64,000 nucleotides of DNA from Liriodendron chinense (GCA_003013855.2 ML058589.1:248001-312000); one strand, 5' to 3'; numbered from the stretch's first letter, positions 21,785-34,474 are shown. The notes: generated from the sequence alone by a model not told the origin. Numbers and translations are program-made.

Positions 21785-24700
21785 GTTGCTTGCAATCGAA
21801 TGCCAAAGCGAGTGGACACCCCACTTCTGACCCGGTCATTCATGGATCATGGTCTGAAATCTTTGCTTGCCTTTGCATCTGTGCCAGTTGATCGTCTAGA
21901 AATCGATCACTCGCACATACCACGGAAGTTTGGAGAAAACGTTGCGATTGTCCCTGCAGTTTGCTGCAACCTGGGTACCCAATCGCAACCCTTCCGTTCT
22001 CGATCGGTACTAACATCAGAAAGGTAAATTAGACCTCTGCGTCGCTAGTCTTACGAGGATACTGACCCTGTGATTGATTGTATGTTTGATGTTTTCCCTA
22101 GATCACTCCAGGAGTACTTGTTTCGCTTGACTGTTATAGTGGTTAGATGCCCTACATCATGCAGTCTTACGGGATTCTACTACGCCGACTTGGAATCAGT
22201 CAAGGTATTTCAGGCATCCACGCCTAGGTATGTGCGGGTGAACTCTTTCCACCCGATCTGCTGATTTTGATGCTTGGTTTGCAATTCATTCTTTCCTCGA
22301 TTGTGGTCTGGAATCTTTGTTATCCTTTGTATCTGAGTTAGTTGATTGTCTGGAGATTGATAACTCGCACATACCGCGGGAGTTTGGAGAAAATGTTGCG
22401 ATTATCCCTGCAGTTTGCTGCAACCTGGGTACCCAATCGCAACCCTTCCATTCCCGATCGGTACTAACATCAGAAAGGTACAGCAGAGCCTCTGCGTCCG
22501 TAGTCTTACGAGGTTGCTGACCCTGAGACTGATTGTGTGATGTTTGATATTTTCCCAGATCACTCCAGGAGTACTTGTTTCACTTGATTGTCAAAGTGGT
22601 TAGATGCCCTACGTCATGTAGTCTTACGGGATTCTACTACGCCGACTTGGAATCAGTCAAGGTACTTCAGGCATCCACGCCTAGGTATGTGCGGGTGGTC
22701 TTTTTCCACCAAATCTGCTGATTTTGATACTTGGGTTACAATTCATCGTTTTCACCTGTTCAAATGCTTTCTTTGACCGAGCCTTTTGGCTTTCATCTTT
22801 TGTATCTTAGCATGTGGTACGACCGCACTGACACTGGAGTTCAGTTCAACCGTACTTTGAGTGCATTGGATCCGATGATCTCCGCGGAAACCGCGAGACA
22901 TCGGATCTTATTTGATTTTTGCGTCGGCTCCTACCCAAAGATATGAAAGATCTCCTGGTGTTTTGGAGTCAGAACGCTTTACTGGAAAAATATTTTTTTG
23001 GATTTTTGAAAAGATACCCACTCTGGGGAGTGATACTCCGTGGGGTTTTTATTTGCAAATAGGAATATATATATTTTTTTGTCTTTTGAAATAGAAATCT
23101 GGTCTGCACATGCCTCCACTAGGGATGCCTGTGGGGTCTTTGGCTAACCGACTTTTTTTTTAAAGCAGGTAAACATGATGATTGATGCGATGGATGCTGA
23201 TGCATGGAGATGCATGATGAATGCATGGCTTGGCTCATTCTCTTTCAGTCTGATGATTTTGCTTTTGCTGGAGATGCAGGGAATTTTGAGCTTATTGCTT
23301 GCAGGGTTGTGCTCCCCTGGGGTTTTTTCTTTTTTTATACGGGCGTTTGGTCAGCGGGTTGGTCAAGATCCAGACCCATGATCGATCAGGTCCATCGTCC
23401 CAAGATGTTGTTTCTTCGCTAATGAGAATGTACGAGGATATTATCCGACTTCAAGATGTTCTTCTGGGCATAATTGCAATTGAGACAGTGCTTAGTCGCC
23501 AGTTTTAGTCAAGATTCCAATTTGCGGGCGATTGGATCCGTCATCCCAAATTGTGAAGAGAGTGGAGTTTAAGACTCCTGAAGTGTAGTGCTGGGGGATA
23601 ATGACAATTTTTGTGATTTTTTGTAAATAGTTGGTCCGAACCTTTACCTGAGTGGTCAGGATAGAGATCGGTTATTGAAAACAAAGGAAATATTTTTGTG
23701 ATTTTTGAAAATATTTGATTTGAAAGCAAGGGAAATATTTTTATGATTTTTGCAAATATTTGATTTGAAAGCAAGGGAAATATTTTTTTGTGATTTTTGC
23801 AAATATTCGATTTGAAAGCAAGGGAAATATTTTTGTGATTTTTGAAAAGGTGATTTTGCAATGTTTTGGTATTTTGTGATTTTTCTGAAATGCAAGGAAA
23901 GATGTGGAATTTTCATCCACTTCCAGCTTCTACTGCTGGTAAGGAACCCGATCCATTTTACGTCAACGAGTCTCACACAGTCAAGTGCCGTAGTTTTACA
24001 TCTTCGGATGAGGAGATTTTTGAGGGTTTTCAGTCAACACACCCACAAAGTTGCCTGTTCCTCATGTGCAATGCACATAGACCACGTATCGTCTGACGGA
24101 CTCCTTCGGCCACAAAATGAGCCACATCCTCACATTTCCCTTAGTCAATCCAGTTTGGGGCCTTACGTTGCTCACAATTCCATGAGGGTGCGCTCCACCT
24201 CCCAACAGCCTTAATCCCCTTCATGAGTTTTAGGAACAGGGAACATCCGTCAAATTCAACAGCAACTTCCAAATCAAGGTTGTCTATCACGGTGCTTTCA
24301 ACACGAACAGGATTGCGGGGCTCTTCCCGCCTCAGCCTTTACCTGTTTAAAAGATTCCGGACACCCGTACGATCAAGTGTCAGCCATGTCTGGAATAGGT
24401 TAGGAAAGAAAGCCCCCGAGAAGTTAATCCCAGTGTAGTTTTATCGGACCACTGGAGATGAATTTGTGCAGTTGAAATTGATGGTGAAATTTTTATTTTT
24501 TATTTTTTATTTTTTTGTATTATTTTTTATTTTTTGAAAAAGTTCCAAACTTCAACTCGGGTAATTAGGGCTATCAAACCTTGCTCCCAGCGGTTGAGGC
24601 CGATGCCAGTTTTTGGTTGAAAGCAGGAAAAGGTCCCCCGAGAAATTAATCCCAGTGTAGTTTAAGGTCTTCGGACCGAAATATGTACATGCTGAAAATA

Positions 24701-24857
24701 CATTCTTTTTTGTGATTTTTTAGAAATGATCTAGGTCATCAGATCTTGGCCTGGACGGCTAGGATCGATGCTGGTTTTTATTGAAAATCTCTCGGGATGT
24801 CGATCCCGACGTAGTTTAAGGTCTTCGGACCTAAAACTGTATAAAAGAGTGCTGGAA

Positions 24858-24907
<50 letters not shown>

Positions 24908-25800
24908 TTGTGATTTTTTGAAAAATGTCCGGTGTTGTCGGATCTTGACTCGAGTAATCGAGACCGATGCCGGTTTTTATTGAAAATCTCTCGGGATGTC
25001 GATCCCGACGTAGTTTAAGGTATTCGGACCCAAAATATGTACAAGCAGGGCAAACACATTTTTTTATTTTTGAAAAATGTCCGGTGTCAGCGGATCTTGA
25101 TTCGAACGATCCAGACTGCTACCGATTTTTATTTAAAAAGTCCCTCGGGATCTTGATCCCAACGTAGTTTAAGGTCTTCGGACCAAAATATGTACAAGCA
25201 GGGCAAACACAGTCCCTCAGGATCTTGATCCCCACGTAGTTTAAGGTCTTCGGACCAAAATATGTACAAGCAGGGCAAACACATTTTTTTTATTTTTGAA
25301 AAATGTCCGGTGTCAGCGGATCTTGATCCGAACGATCCAGACTGCTACCGGTTTTTATTTAAAAAGTCCCTCGGGATCTTGATCCCGACGTAGTTTAAGG
25401 TCTTCGGACCAAAATATGTACAAGAGCGTAGCAATCAAGGTGGGAGATTCCGGGGATTCTTCTTAGAATGGTTCAGATCGTGAGGTCATGCCTTCGGATG
25501 GTTGAGATCGCTGTTTGACCAAGTCAATTCTTCTTTCTTTTTTTTGAAAATTCTATGGAACTTTTTCCACATCATCAAGCCAATTTCTCACCAATTTCTC
25601 ACAAGATGAGATTTTGGTAAGATTCCTTACTTTTTCTCACCATTCTCTTCCATCACTTCATTCTTACATGGAGGTATATGATTCACTTGCAACCACCCTT
25701 CCCAAGGAGAGGGGGTGAGAAGTCGTTTCAACTAGAGGGAGGGTAGGACGGCCCCCTGGGCGCCGCCCGGACCATCTCTGCCCACTGGTTTTTCCAGTGG
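21785..25800. repeat. Non-coding 3' region of the Tat element with several tandem repeats
   Basis: No supported gene. It holds two-plus copies of a 455-bp unit (about 21850-22760); a roughly 46-bp unit in four copies (about 23677-23850; GAAAGCAAGGGAAATATTT); a (TG)n(TA)n microsatellite (24860-24908); and about six copies of a block containing GTAGTTTAAGGTCTTCGGAC at irregular 80-200 bp spacing (24650-25430). Short open frames in this stretch are repeat by-products. Repeat-rich untranslated DNA between pol and the 3' LTR is known for Ogre/Tat elements. Confidence 0.75.
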
Positions 25801-25829
25801 GTCGGGTAAAGGAGTGCACTCCCTTTTTC

Positions 25830-25836
25830 TATATAA
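25830..25836 (+). promoter_or_regulatory. Candidate TATA box for the antisense gene unit
   Basis: TATATAA lies on the plus strand, followed after about 35 bp by a CT-rich leader (TCTCTCTTTTCTCTCTCTC; 25868-25935), as in many plant 5' untranslated regions. A GGTGAGTG donor-like site lies near 25990. An acceptor-like CTTGTAG lies just before the ATG at 27953. This suggests a promoter with a roughly 2-kb leader intron, antisense to the retrotransposon. Inference only. Confidence 0.4.
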
Positions 25837-27952
25837 CATGGGGCACTCTTGCCCCCTCCAACGTGCAATCTCTCTTTTCTCTCTCTCATACTCTCTCTTT
25901 CTTCAAGTTTTTCTCTCTCTTTTGGTGGTTCTTTGCTCTCTTCAAGAGGTGGGCCTTAGTGAAGCTTCGGGACAGCAAGGTGGTCACCCTTTGGTGAGTG
26001 GTAAAGGTATGGACCACTCCCTTTCTCTCTTGTCTTTTTCCTTCTTCATTATCTCTTCTTATGACTCTTTTCTTTTTCCATGTAGCTATTCCAAAAGGTG
26101 TGAAGGTGGGCCCAAGTATTTTTGGCCATTTTCTAGATCTCAAATCTCTTTTAAAGGTGGTGCATGGAGAAGGACATTGCAAGCTTCCTTTTCATTCTTT
26201 CTTTTCTACTTTCACACTCCCTTCATGTGTATGTAAAGGGTAATTTTGCCATGTCCATCAAGTGTGCATGGCAAAATATCCTATCTTTTTCATGGGAGTT
26301 GGGCCTCTTTTCATATGTATTAAATGGGCTCAAAGTGAAGTTATGGCCCTTGGTGTATTTGATGGGCCCAATGCTTCATTTTGGGCTCCCTCATGCTTTC
26401 TCTTTCTTGTCATTTCCTTTGGAGCTTTCTTTTCTTTTCCAACTTCTTTCCAAGGTTTGGGCCCATGGGAATGGTGGGGCCACCTCAAGTTTTGGGCTCA
26501 TGAGGCTCACTTTGGGTGGCCCCATCTTTCTTCACATGTGTATGGACACAAGTGACTAGCCCATTCTTCACTTGGGTCTCAAGTGGGCTAGATTCCTTAG
26601 TTGGGCCTTTATGGACAAGTGGCCCAAATCTTCCATCATTTCTTGATTATGATGCACATCTTTGTGTACAAAATGTGGTGGGCCCCTTAGGATTTTTCCA
26701 TATGGATGGGCTTTTGGGCCTTCATTGAAACTTGGATTTCTTTGGACTATGTGTGCACCACTACACTTTGTTCATGTAAGATTTTTTTCTTTCATGCTTT
26801 TTCTTTTGATGGATGGAGGACTTGAGTTACTTGACTATCTACAAGTCCCATGAGTGAGTTGTCTCAGCGATTTCACTAGGTTCAAATGGTTTTTCCATGT
26901 GGTAAGAAAGTGGTTCTCAAGAGTTTCCCTTAAATGTTATCAACCTCAAATGGATGATCCTCCTTCAAGTGAGTTATCCATGCAACCATAGCTCCTTGAA
27001 CTTCTCTTTGGGGTGCTTGGTGGGTCATCCACCATCATCCTCAAATATGAATGATTTTTCTTTCAATTTGTGAGAAAGAATGACACCCATAAGTTGCCCA
27101 ATTTTGTCCCATGCTTTGGGGCATTTTGGATTTTAATCTTCAAGTGGGCTATGTATGTCATTCTTAGCCATTTTCATGATGGTTGGGTGACTCACCAAGC
27201 CATGCCTTCTTGTGCTCAAATGGTCCCCCTTTTTTGTAAAGAAATTGGTGCACATAAGTTGCCCAAACTTGTCCTTGCATGGACATTTCCGACTTTGATT
27301 CTTCATGTGGGCTATGTGCATCAATTTTCCTTACCATTGGCTTCTTTGATCCATATGTTTGTGGGTAGTTCGCCATGTTGTACTCTCATAGTCAAATCCT
27401 TCAGCAAAATGGTGCACATAGGATGCCCATGGTTAACCCATGAATGGGTCCTCATGTTTTTTTTAAGTGGGCTATGTGCTCCTTTCAATTCATGGAGGTG
27501 AGGCATTTGGGTTGCTCTTGGGGGCCCATTTCCTTCTTATTCCCCACTTGTCCATGTACATGTGTAAAAAGATGGAAACATCTTAAGTGAGAATCATGGC
27601 CTTGGCAGAAAAAGGTGGATCAATCCTTGGCCACATATGGAGTTTGAAGAGGGATTTCTCATGTGAAGTAGGATTCTTATCCCTTGTTGATCTCATAACA
27701 CTTGAGTGCATTTGTTGTCCAAAGTATGTCCTTGGATGATGGACTTTCTTTGCCTAAGGCATGGCATGCAACCTTCTTTAAGGTGGGCCTTGCTTTCTTT
27801 AATGGGCCCAACACATACCCTAGGTAACACATGGAGTCGGACTTTGGATTTTGCATTTGAATGTGAGTCCAATCACATGGGTTTCCTGGATGATAATTTG
27901 GATTTTAACGGGTAAGGGATAGGGACTTACCTTGCCAAGCTTGTAGGATTCA
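25837..27952 (+). other. Likely leader/intron region of antisense gene 1; no ORF supported
   Basis: T-rich sequence with frequent GGGCCC/TGGGCC words. Plus-strand frames (for example near 26164-26559 and 27070-27501) have no recognisable domain and look like low-complexity translations. If the promoter at 25830 is real, this stretch would be the 5' untranslated exon and intron. Confidence 0.35.
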
Positions 27953-28441
27953 ATGGCGGACGGTACCAGAGGACGTTGAGTGATTGATGAGGATGATCCT
28001 GCCTTCATCATCCGCCGAGGGGCCCATATGTGTTCTTTGGCTCAAGAGCACCAACCTCTTCCCGCCATCAAGGGTTGAGGTACCAGAGACCACTGGGACA
28101 ACTGGGTGAAACATCCACAGCCTTTGTTTGAACGAGTATTGGCTGACACTCCTTTTGCTGGCCTCCTTACCTTACGCTTCCATAACAACAGTGCCAACCG
28201 CATGATGCTCGCGGCTCTTTACGAGAGGTGGCGGGACGAGACCCACACCTTCCAGCTCCCTTGTGGTGAATGGGGAATAACTCCCCTGGATATTTATATG
28301 CAAATTGGCTTTCCATTTCATGGGGCAGTTGTTCCCCAAGTCAGCTCTCTTACTCCCATCACTTCCACTAACTGGCTACGGCTTGTTGGTGATGTCCCGC
28401 TCAAAGATGAATTCCAAGGCCATCAAGTAAAGATGCGATGG

Positions 28442-28446
28442 TTCTA
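28442..28446. repeat. Target-site duplication TTCTA (left) of the truncated Athila insertion
   Basis: TTCTA at 28442-28446 recurs at 31444-31448. Merging restores codons TTC-TAC of antisense gene 1. Confidence 0.9.
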
Positions 28447-29297
28447 TGTTGGCCAGTCTTAGAACTTGTTGGTTTAGATGTGTCCCAAGACTGTGCACTC
28501 TCAGCCAATTCTTCCAAATAATCCCATGCTTCATCAGCTTCCTTATTCATGAACTCTCCATTACACATCATCTCTACAAATTGGCGCATGGATGAAGTCA
28601 GTCCTTCATAGAAAAAACTTATAATCCGCCAAATTTCATAGCCATGATGTGGGCATGCGTTTAATAGATCCTTAAACCTCTCCCAACATTAGGAAAAAGT
28701 TTCATCTTCCTTTTGGGCAAAGTTCATGATAAGGCGCTTAAGCATGTTCGTTTTGTGAGTAGGGAAGAATTTTTTAATGAATTCTCTGTGCATATCAGTC
28801 CATGAACCAATTGATCTTGGCCTCAATGCATAAAGCCAACCCTTGGCTTTATCCTTAAGAGTGAAAGGGAAGAATTTAAGTCTTACTACATCTTCAGTCA
28901 CATTTGCAAAGTGCATGGTGGTGATTACCTCATCAAACTCCCTAAGGTGTTGATAGGCACTTTCACTGTCTAGACCATGGAATTTAGGGAGAAGATTGAT
29001 CACTCCCGGTTTCAAATCCACGTTCCCTGCATTTAGTGGAAATACTATGCATGAGGGAGTGCTCGTTCTTGCAGGTTGCAAGAAATCACGTAAAGTCCTT
29101 GGTCGGGGAACATCCTCAACCACATTCTCCCCAGTTTCAGTTTGATTTTGGACCGGGTTAGGTAGATTTGCAGCCATATTTTCAGATAAAATTGGAGAGT
29201 TTAGATGTCTCCTAGCACGTGGCTCTCTATCAATTCCTTCTACTATCCCCCCTTCTCTTATGAGTCGGTTATTGGAATCCCGAGCCCAATGTGGCAT
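28447..29297 (-). pseudogene. Athila gag, C-terminally truncated, one nonsense codon
   Basis: The nucleocapsid/capsid polyprotein N-terminal part packages retroelement RNA. Landmarks of the retrotransposon gag domain are FHGLDSESAYQHLREFDEV, LKFFPFTLKDKAKGWLYAL, FIKKFFPTHKTNMLKRLI and, after a TAA near 28686-28688, CWERFKDLLNACPHHGYE and MCNGEFMNKEADEAWDYLEE. The stop sits where Athila gag normally reads an acidic codon (ETFxECWERF), so it is a point nonsense. The protein start MPHWARDSNNR is the first methionine of the frame. Truncated at the element end. Confidence 0.8.
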
Positions 29298-29837
29298 GCA
29301 AAACCAAAAATAAGAAACAAAAAAAAGGAAGAATTCTTCCTCCCTTTTCTTTACTCTTCTCTAAGACCGAAGCACAAGGTGTCTTGCAATGGCTAGGCCA
29401 GAAGCAAGGATAGAGACCGATTTCTCCTGGCCAATAGGGGTTCAGAGAACTCCCCACCCACTCTTTGAATATTTTGAGAAAAAGTGCAGAAAAAGGAAAA
29501 AGAGGAGTAGAGATGAGAAAAGAAATCTCTGAGCACAAGGTGATCCAAGGCGGCTGAGCCGACCAATAGGAATCAAGGTGGCAAAAAGGCCTACCTTTTA
29601 GAGATCCAAAAGGAATCTCCACCCACTCTACAAGAGATGAATAGGAATGAATAGGAGAAGGAGAAGAGTAAGGTTTTAGAAGGATAGAACCTGATTCGCA
29701 CTTAAAATCCTTGAATCTTCTTCAGCTTCCTAGAAATCCCTAAAAAGAAAAATCAAATAAACAAATTAAGTTAGTCTAAAAATCTAAAAAAATTCCTAAA
29801 TAGATACTAATTTCAGAAATTTGTGAAAACCGTCAAG

Positions 29838-29858
29838 GTCCCCGGCAGCGGTGCCAAA
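29838..29858 (-). other. Primer-binding site of the Athila insertion
   Basis: The minus strand reads TTGGCACCGCTGCCGGGGAC a few bases after the LTR end. It closely resembles the TGGCGCCGTTGCCGGGGA site typical of Athila/Tat elements. Confidence 0.75.
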
Positions 29859-29862
29859 AACT

Positions 29863-31443
29863 TGTTCGCTTCCCCAAGTGTAGGGTTGCGATGTAGTAAT
29901 AACTCGGTAAGACCGAGGTCGATCCACAGGGACTATGTAAGATCTCACAAATTCATCCACAAGTGTCTATTGAAGTCTACTAATCAGATTGTTGTATGAA
30001 GTTGATGTGAGTAACAAAAGCTAAATTAAATCGAAAGTAATTAATTATAAGAGGGCACTAGGGGTTCAAGGATCCACTTGTAGCAATCCTTGATGTTCAA
30101 TCCGCTGTGGTTTCTTATTCTCTCAATTAGAATCGACATTCCTGTCTGTCTAGTCGGATAATAGAGCTGTTAAAACAGTCTGTAATATGTAAGTTCTATG
30201 CATAAGATTCACTCAATGTAGGCTGAGCTGAGCATGCTCAATTGCATAGGTCATTCCCCTTTCCTATAGGTCCAGTTCTCAATCATAACCATCCCCAAGT
30301 CCTCTCACAAGACAAGGCTAGATTAGGATTTGAACTAGATTCAAATCACAAGCACAGTCCTTACATATTCCAGAAAATCAACTAAAATAGAACTTTTGGC
30401 ATGAAGTCCCTTCATAAAGAGCTTAGTACTAGAGCGCACTCCGATTCCTCGGATCATACAGGTCTAGACCGTTACAAACAAATTAAGAAGATAAATAATT
30501 CATCCAAACATCCATGAGTCATCACAAGACTAAGAAAAATTACTTAAAAACTTGTATAAACTTCAAACCTTAGTTCATAATCATGAATTCCAAACTGAAA
30601 ACCACTTAACTACGAATTAAAACATCTTGGATTCACTACAAGCTTCACCTCTTAGCCCTAGCTAAGAGGTTTAGCTGCTTATGATCCAAGGAAACATGAA
30701 TCAACTACAAAAAGCATGAAAATAGCAAAGCAAACCAAAAGGAGTTGTGAAACTCCAATCTCCACTTCCACAGTCTCCAACCTCGCTTGAACCCTTCTAG
30801 GATACCCTAGGAACGATCCCTAGGTGTCCTTTTATAGTCTGGAAGCTTCACAACTTCGGAAGAATCGAGAAAGTGCGTAACACTTACGCAGCGCAAAGAA
30901 AATCGGGATGCAATTAGAACTTTCTAAGTCTTCATGCACAGCCGACCGGTCACGACCGGCCGGCCTCAATAACTGACCACTCCAGCAAGTATGCCCGACC
31001 GGTCAAGACCGGTCGGGCCTGTCTATCTTCAGTCCAGCAATGATGTACGACCGGTCGGATGTTTCCACCTTTCCTTCAGCAGCTGTGGCCGACTGGTCAA
31101 GACCGGTCAGGCCTATTCATTAGAGCTTTCATGTGTATGGCTGACCGGTCTTGACCGGTCAGGCTTCCTTGGCCGACCGGTCACGACCGGTCAGCTTCAT
31201 TTCCTTCTTGTTTTCTTCCTTTCTTTCATCTGCTTTCTTTCTTCTTCACTTCCTTCTATGCTTCGGCCCTCCTTTGGGTCTTCATCCAAGGTCCTAAACA
31301 TGCTCTTTTCAACTTCAAATGAGTGGAGTTCACTCTCAATCCTGTAGTCACAAAACATGCATTATATTAGCCTATAAACCATGCAAATCATGCACAATGA
31401 GTGATGAATTGGGGTTAGAATATACACAATTAGGAGCTCAACA
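29863..31443 (-). repeat. Athila LTR (1581 bp) of the truncated insertion
   Basis: Plus-strand ends are TGTTCGCTTCCCC and GAGCTCAACA. A TATAAAAGG box lies on the minus strand near 30829-30837. About six copies of a palindromic CCGACCGGTC-NN-GACCGGTCGG unit lie upstream of it at about 30945-31200. Homologous LTRs are at 56992-58575 and, in opposite orientation and longer, at 58941-61038. Confidence 0.9.
30945..31200. promoter_or_regulatory. Cluster of GACCGGTC palindromes in Athila U3
   Basis: Six units in which two GACCGGTC-type octamers face each other across two bases, some with single-base decay (GACTGGTC, GACCGGCC), spaced about 35-60 bp. They lie 110-370 bp upstream of the LTR TATA box in transcript orientation. 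Same arrangement at 58065-58335 and 59185-59330. No binding protein is known to me. Confidence 0.6.
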
Positions 31444-32447
31444 TTCTACAACACTTTTGCCTCCGTCATCCCCACTACCGAGCTAGAGGCCCTCCACAAA
31501 GCACTAGCCATGATCACTTATGCCTTCGGGTCCTTCCTTCTCTGCCACGCAAATGAGAGGGTAGATCCTACATTTCTTCGCTTGGTTGAGGATCTTCACC
31601 ACCCCTACAATTGGAACGGGGCTATCCTGACTCATATTTTCCAGGGTCTGGATAAAACCAGTCGGAATAGTCGGTCCTACACAGGTTTCTGGCCTGTCGT
31701 TGAGGTACTTCTTCTTTCTCCTTTCTTGGAGACATTTACCCTCTTCCTCTCTCTAATTGTTAGGTGTGCCCTTGCCCAGACTTGCTTTTATGACCATTTC
31801 CCCACCTCGCGCCGAGGATGCAGGATGACATTGAGCCATCTTTGTATCGCCACATGTACTGGCATCAACAAAATCGTCAGCGGAACTCTCGAGGTTCTGG
31901 GGACAATTGGCGTGCTGACATAGACGGATTGACCGTTGAAGATGTAAGTATCTTGTTTTCCTTATCCCTCGTGCTGTACTGTAATTAATCGTGATGATCT
32001 CCCTTGTTGTAGCTTGCTCGGATGCCATACGCCAACTTTCCACTCTACTACACCCCTCAGCGTGTGGAGACCTACGATGCTTCATGCCTCCGGATCGTGC
32101 TTTCTGACACTGAATCATTTCAGTGGTATCTGGGTGAGAGGCTCCTTCGACAGATTACCGGAGTGGCCAGAGTCCCTTGTTCTGCACTTCCTCCAGCTGC
32201 TCAGATCCCAGCTGATGAGATAGCTGACGCTCTTGTGGGCCAGCCCAGGTTTCGTTTCACAATCCCGGATCACGATTATGATGAGTGGTACTTGCTGTAT
32301 GGCCAGGGGCCTCTGCTTTCTCCGCTCTATGTTCCTGGAGGCCGTCGCAGATATGCTGGAGGCTCGGTGACAGCTCCTTTGATGGATCTTCATCGTAAAG
32401 AGCGGGACGAGAGGAGGGACGATGACGACTATGTTGGTGACCTGTAG

Positions 32448-33352
32448 CTTGCTTTTGTGTTCAGCTTACTTGATGTATGACCTTCTTCTTTTTGCTTTTA
32501 TCTTCATCTGTATAAAAAAAATCTTCTGAACAAATATACAATCTTTGACTTGTCTCAAATTCCTTGATGATATCTGGATGCTTTGACTGGAGACTTCTTA
32601 ATTGCATGGATGATGACTTGAATGGTTCAGATGGCTTGATTCGGCCTTGTGGGCCCACTTGAGACCTCGGCTTTACTTTGGAGCACCTTTTCTTGATGTT
32701 TTGTGAGGCTAAGAAGACTTCTCATGGTGTGGATGATGACTTGATCGGCTCAGATCGCTTGATTTGACCTTGTGGGCCCACTTGATAATCAGATCTTGGA
32801 TTTTGACCCTTCTTTTGATGATCAAACCCTTGGTCTTACTATTTAATGACCCATGCGAGCTTTTTCATGGTTTAGATCATAATGATCTAGTCTTCGAATG
32901 GCTTGGATTGCTTGTGGCCCTCTCTTGATCATCTTTCCCTCTCTTTGACTTGATCAGACCCATTCTGACCGCAGTGCTTCATGATTGGATAGGTGAGGTA
33001 CCTTCCAAATGATTCTGATCAACCTCCATCGAAATCTGGAATGGATTGGAGCCTTGGGCGGCCCTCAGGGTGCCATCTGCTGATGTGGATTGTCAGCCTC
33101 ACCTACCTAGAACCATGAAGCTAATCCCGCGGAGAGAGAGGGAGTGCGTCCGTACGGGCGGCCCAGAGCGGGCCGCCCAAGGCTCGCCTCTTTTGCGGCC
33201 TGGGTTGGCTCTGGTTCGGACAGTGAGCATATTCTCTTGGCTGCTGTCTCCCTCATCCTCGTACCCGATTTTTCGATCCAGCCATGAATCTCTTCCTTGT
33301 CTCATCTACCCTTCTCATTTTGTCTTTTTCTTGGTTTGTCTTTTCTCAAGCA
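32448..33352 (+). other. Spacer between antisense genes 1 and 2
   Basis: No supported gene. It contains degenerate repeats of a GATGACTTGA-CGGCTCAGAT-GCTTGATT type (about 32600-32960) and a GC-rich segment (33050-33190) resembling the LTR GC-rich inverted repeat (GGGCGGCCC). It may contain the 3' end of gene 1 and the promoter of gene 2. Confidence 0.4.
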
Positions 33353-33880
33353 ATGGACGGTGGAGATTTAGGGGCTGTGGGGGCTGTCCATGGTGGGTCC
33401 CACACTTCAGAAAGTGTTGAAGGCTTTAATGATGGAGGAATTTCTTTAATGGATGGTGGAGATGGTGCATTGAACGGGGGCATTGATGAGGGTTAGGGAT
33501 GGTGGTTGGTGGAGCTTTGAATGGCCCCATTAATGGCAGCCATGCTGAAATTTCAGATTGGAATGGGTCTTTGATTATGGGAGAACTGGATGGTATGGAT
33601 GAGATGAGGAGATGGGACATAGGTGAGGCTATGCATCCCTTGAATGTGGGCCACCTAGATGATGTGATTGATGGTGGTGATGGGGGTATGATGGACATAG
33701 GTGGGCTGATCTCATGTCTGGACGGTATGGATGGTTCAGATGATACCTTTGATGGTTTGGATGCTCTTGAGGATGGCCGAGATGTGCGGCATACTTGTTT
33801 GGGTGGACTTGATGTGATCATTGATGATGGACGGTGTGGATGCCTCGATGATCCCTTTGATCGGCCAAGATGATGACTGG
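33353..33880 (+). other. GATGG-rich segment preceding antisense gene 2
   Basis: Translations in two frames are rich in glycine, aspartate and methionine (for example MDGGDLGAVGAVHGGSHTS, then after a stop and frame change MVVGGALNGPINGSHAEI). This is either a low-complexity N-terminal part of gene 2 broken by a frameshift, or non-coding GATGG repeat sequence. I cannot decide. Confidence 0.3.
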
Positions 33881-34474
33881 ATTCATGATTTTCTGTTGGA
33901 GAGGGCCGCAGGTCCAAATCTGACCGTTGATTCTTTGATCGGGGTGGCCGGGACCCTTCTTGATGGTTCAGATGTAATTCTTTATGGTCAGATTGGCCAG
34001 GATACCACGATGTGTGGTGTGATCTTCACCGATAGCCCTTTTGCTGGAGAGTATCTTCCTTCTCCTGATCGTCGGTCTTTTGCGCACTATGTTCATGAGG
34101 TGGGCGAGTCTTCTCATACGGCGGAGGTTATGACAGTTTCAGACAGTGATGCGACTATATCAGACATAGCCGTTACTGAGGGCAGGTCAGGGGCTGTCGA
34201 GTCTGCAGAGGTTCCAGCTTTTCCTTCTCCTTCGCCCGTTGATCTTCCGATCCTCGATGAGCTGTCATTGATTTCTGGGCCTTTTGTTCTAGAGGGGGTA
34301 CCAGTGAGGACTTGTCAGCTGCTTCCTCGTCCTTCTTGCTCGCCACAGCTGCTTGCTTGGATTAATAGTTTGTCAGCTTATGAGATTCGGGATTTGGAGT
34401 CCTATGGCTTCGGCAGTCTGATCTATATGGCTAGAGTTGACATTGATTGGAGGATGCTCGGAGCTGCCTTGATT

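Larger units (their letters stand above)
28447..31443 (-). mobile_element. Truncated Athila-type Ty3/gypsy insertion: one LTR, PBS and partial gag
   Basis: On the minus strand it runs LTR (31443-29863), primer-binding site, gag, and stops abruptly inside gag at 28447 with ...CCAACA. There is no pol and no 3' LTR, yet 5-bp TTCTA duplications flank it. The LTR is shared with the Athila element at 56992-64000. Either a truncated cDNA integrated, or a full element lost everything between a TGTT in gag and the TGTT at the 3' LTR start, since the junction retains TGTT. Confidence 0.87.
27953..32447 (+). pseudogene. Antisense gene 1: plant mobile domain (PMD/aminotransferase-like) protein, interrupted
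   Basis: Exons: 27953-28446 plus 31449-31704 (one exon split by the Athila insertion), 31780-31943, and 32013-32447, with GT-AG introns. The ATG encodes MADGTRGR. Domain landmarks are MLAALYERWRDETHTFQLP, the CGEWGITPLDIYMQIGFP segment, VDPTFLRLVEDLHHPYNW, and later FPLYYTPQRVETYDAS. These match the plant mobile domain found in MAIN/MAIL1-type proteins and in many transposons. The frame K-M-R-W-F-Y-N-T-F runs straight across the TTCTA site once the insertion is removed. Defects: TGA at 27977 and 28076, and a 1-bp frameshift near 31813. Its gene lies antisense to the Tat element, between pol and the 3' LTR. The role is unknown. Confidence 0.72.

Noticed and set aside
23541..23976. Minus-strand frames with repeated lysine/asparagine motifs
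   Set aside because: Products of the 46-bp tandem repeat.
26164..27501. Plus-strand frames that look like small membrane proteins
   Set aside because: Phenylalanine/leucine-rich translations of T-rich sequence, overlapping frames on both strands, no recognisable domain.
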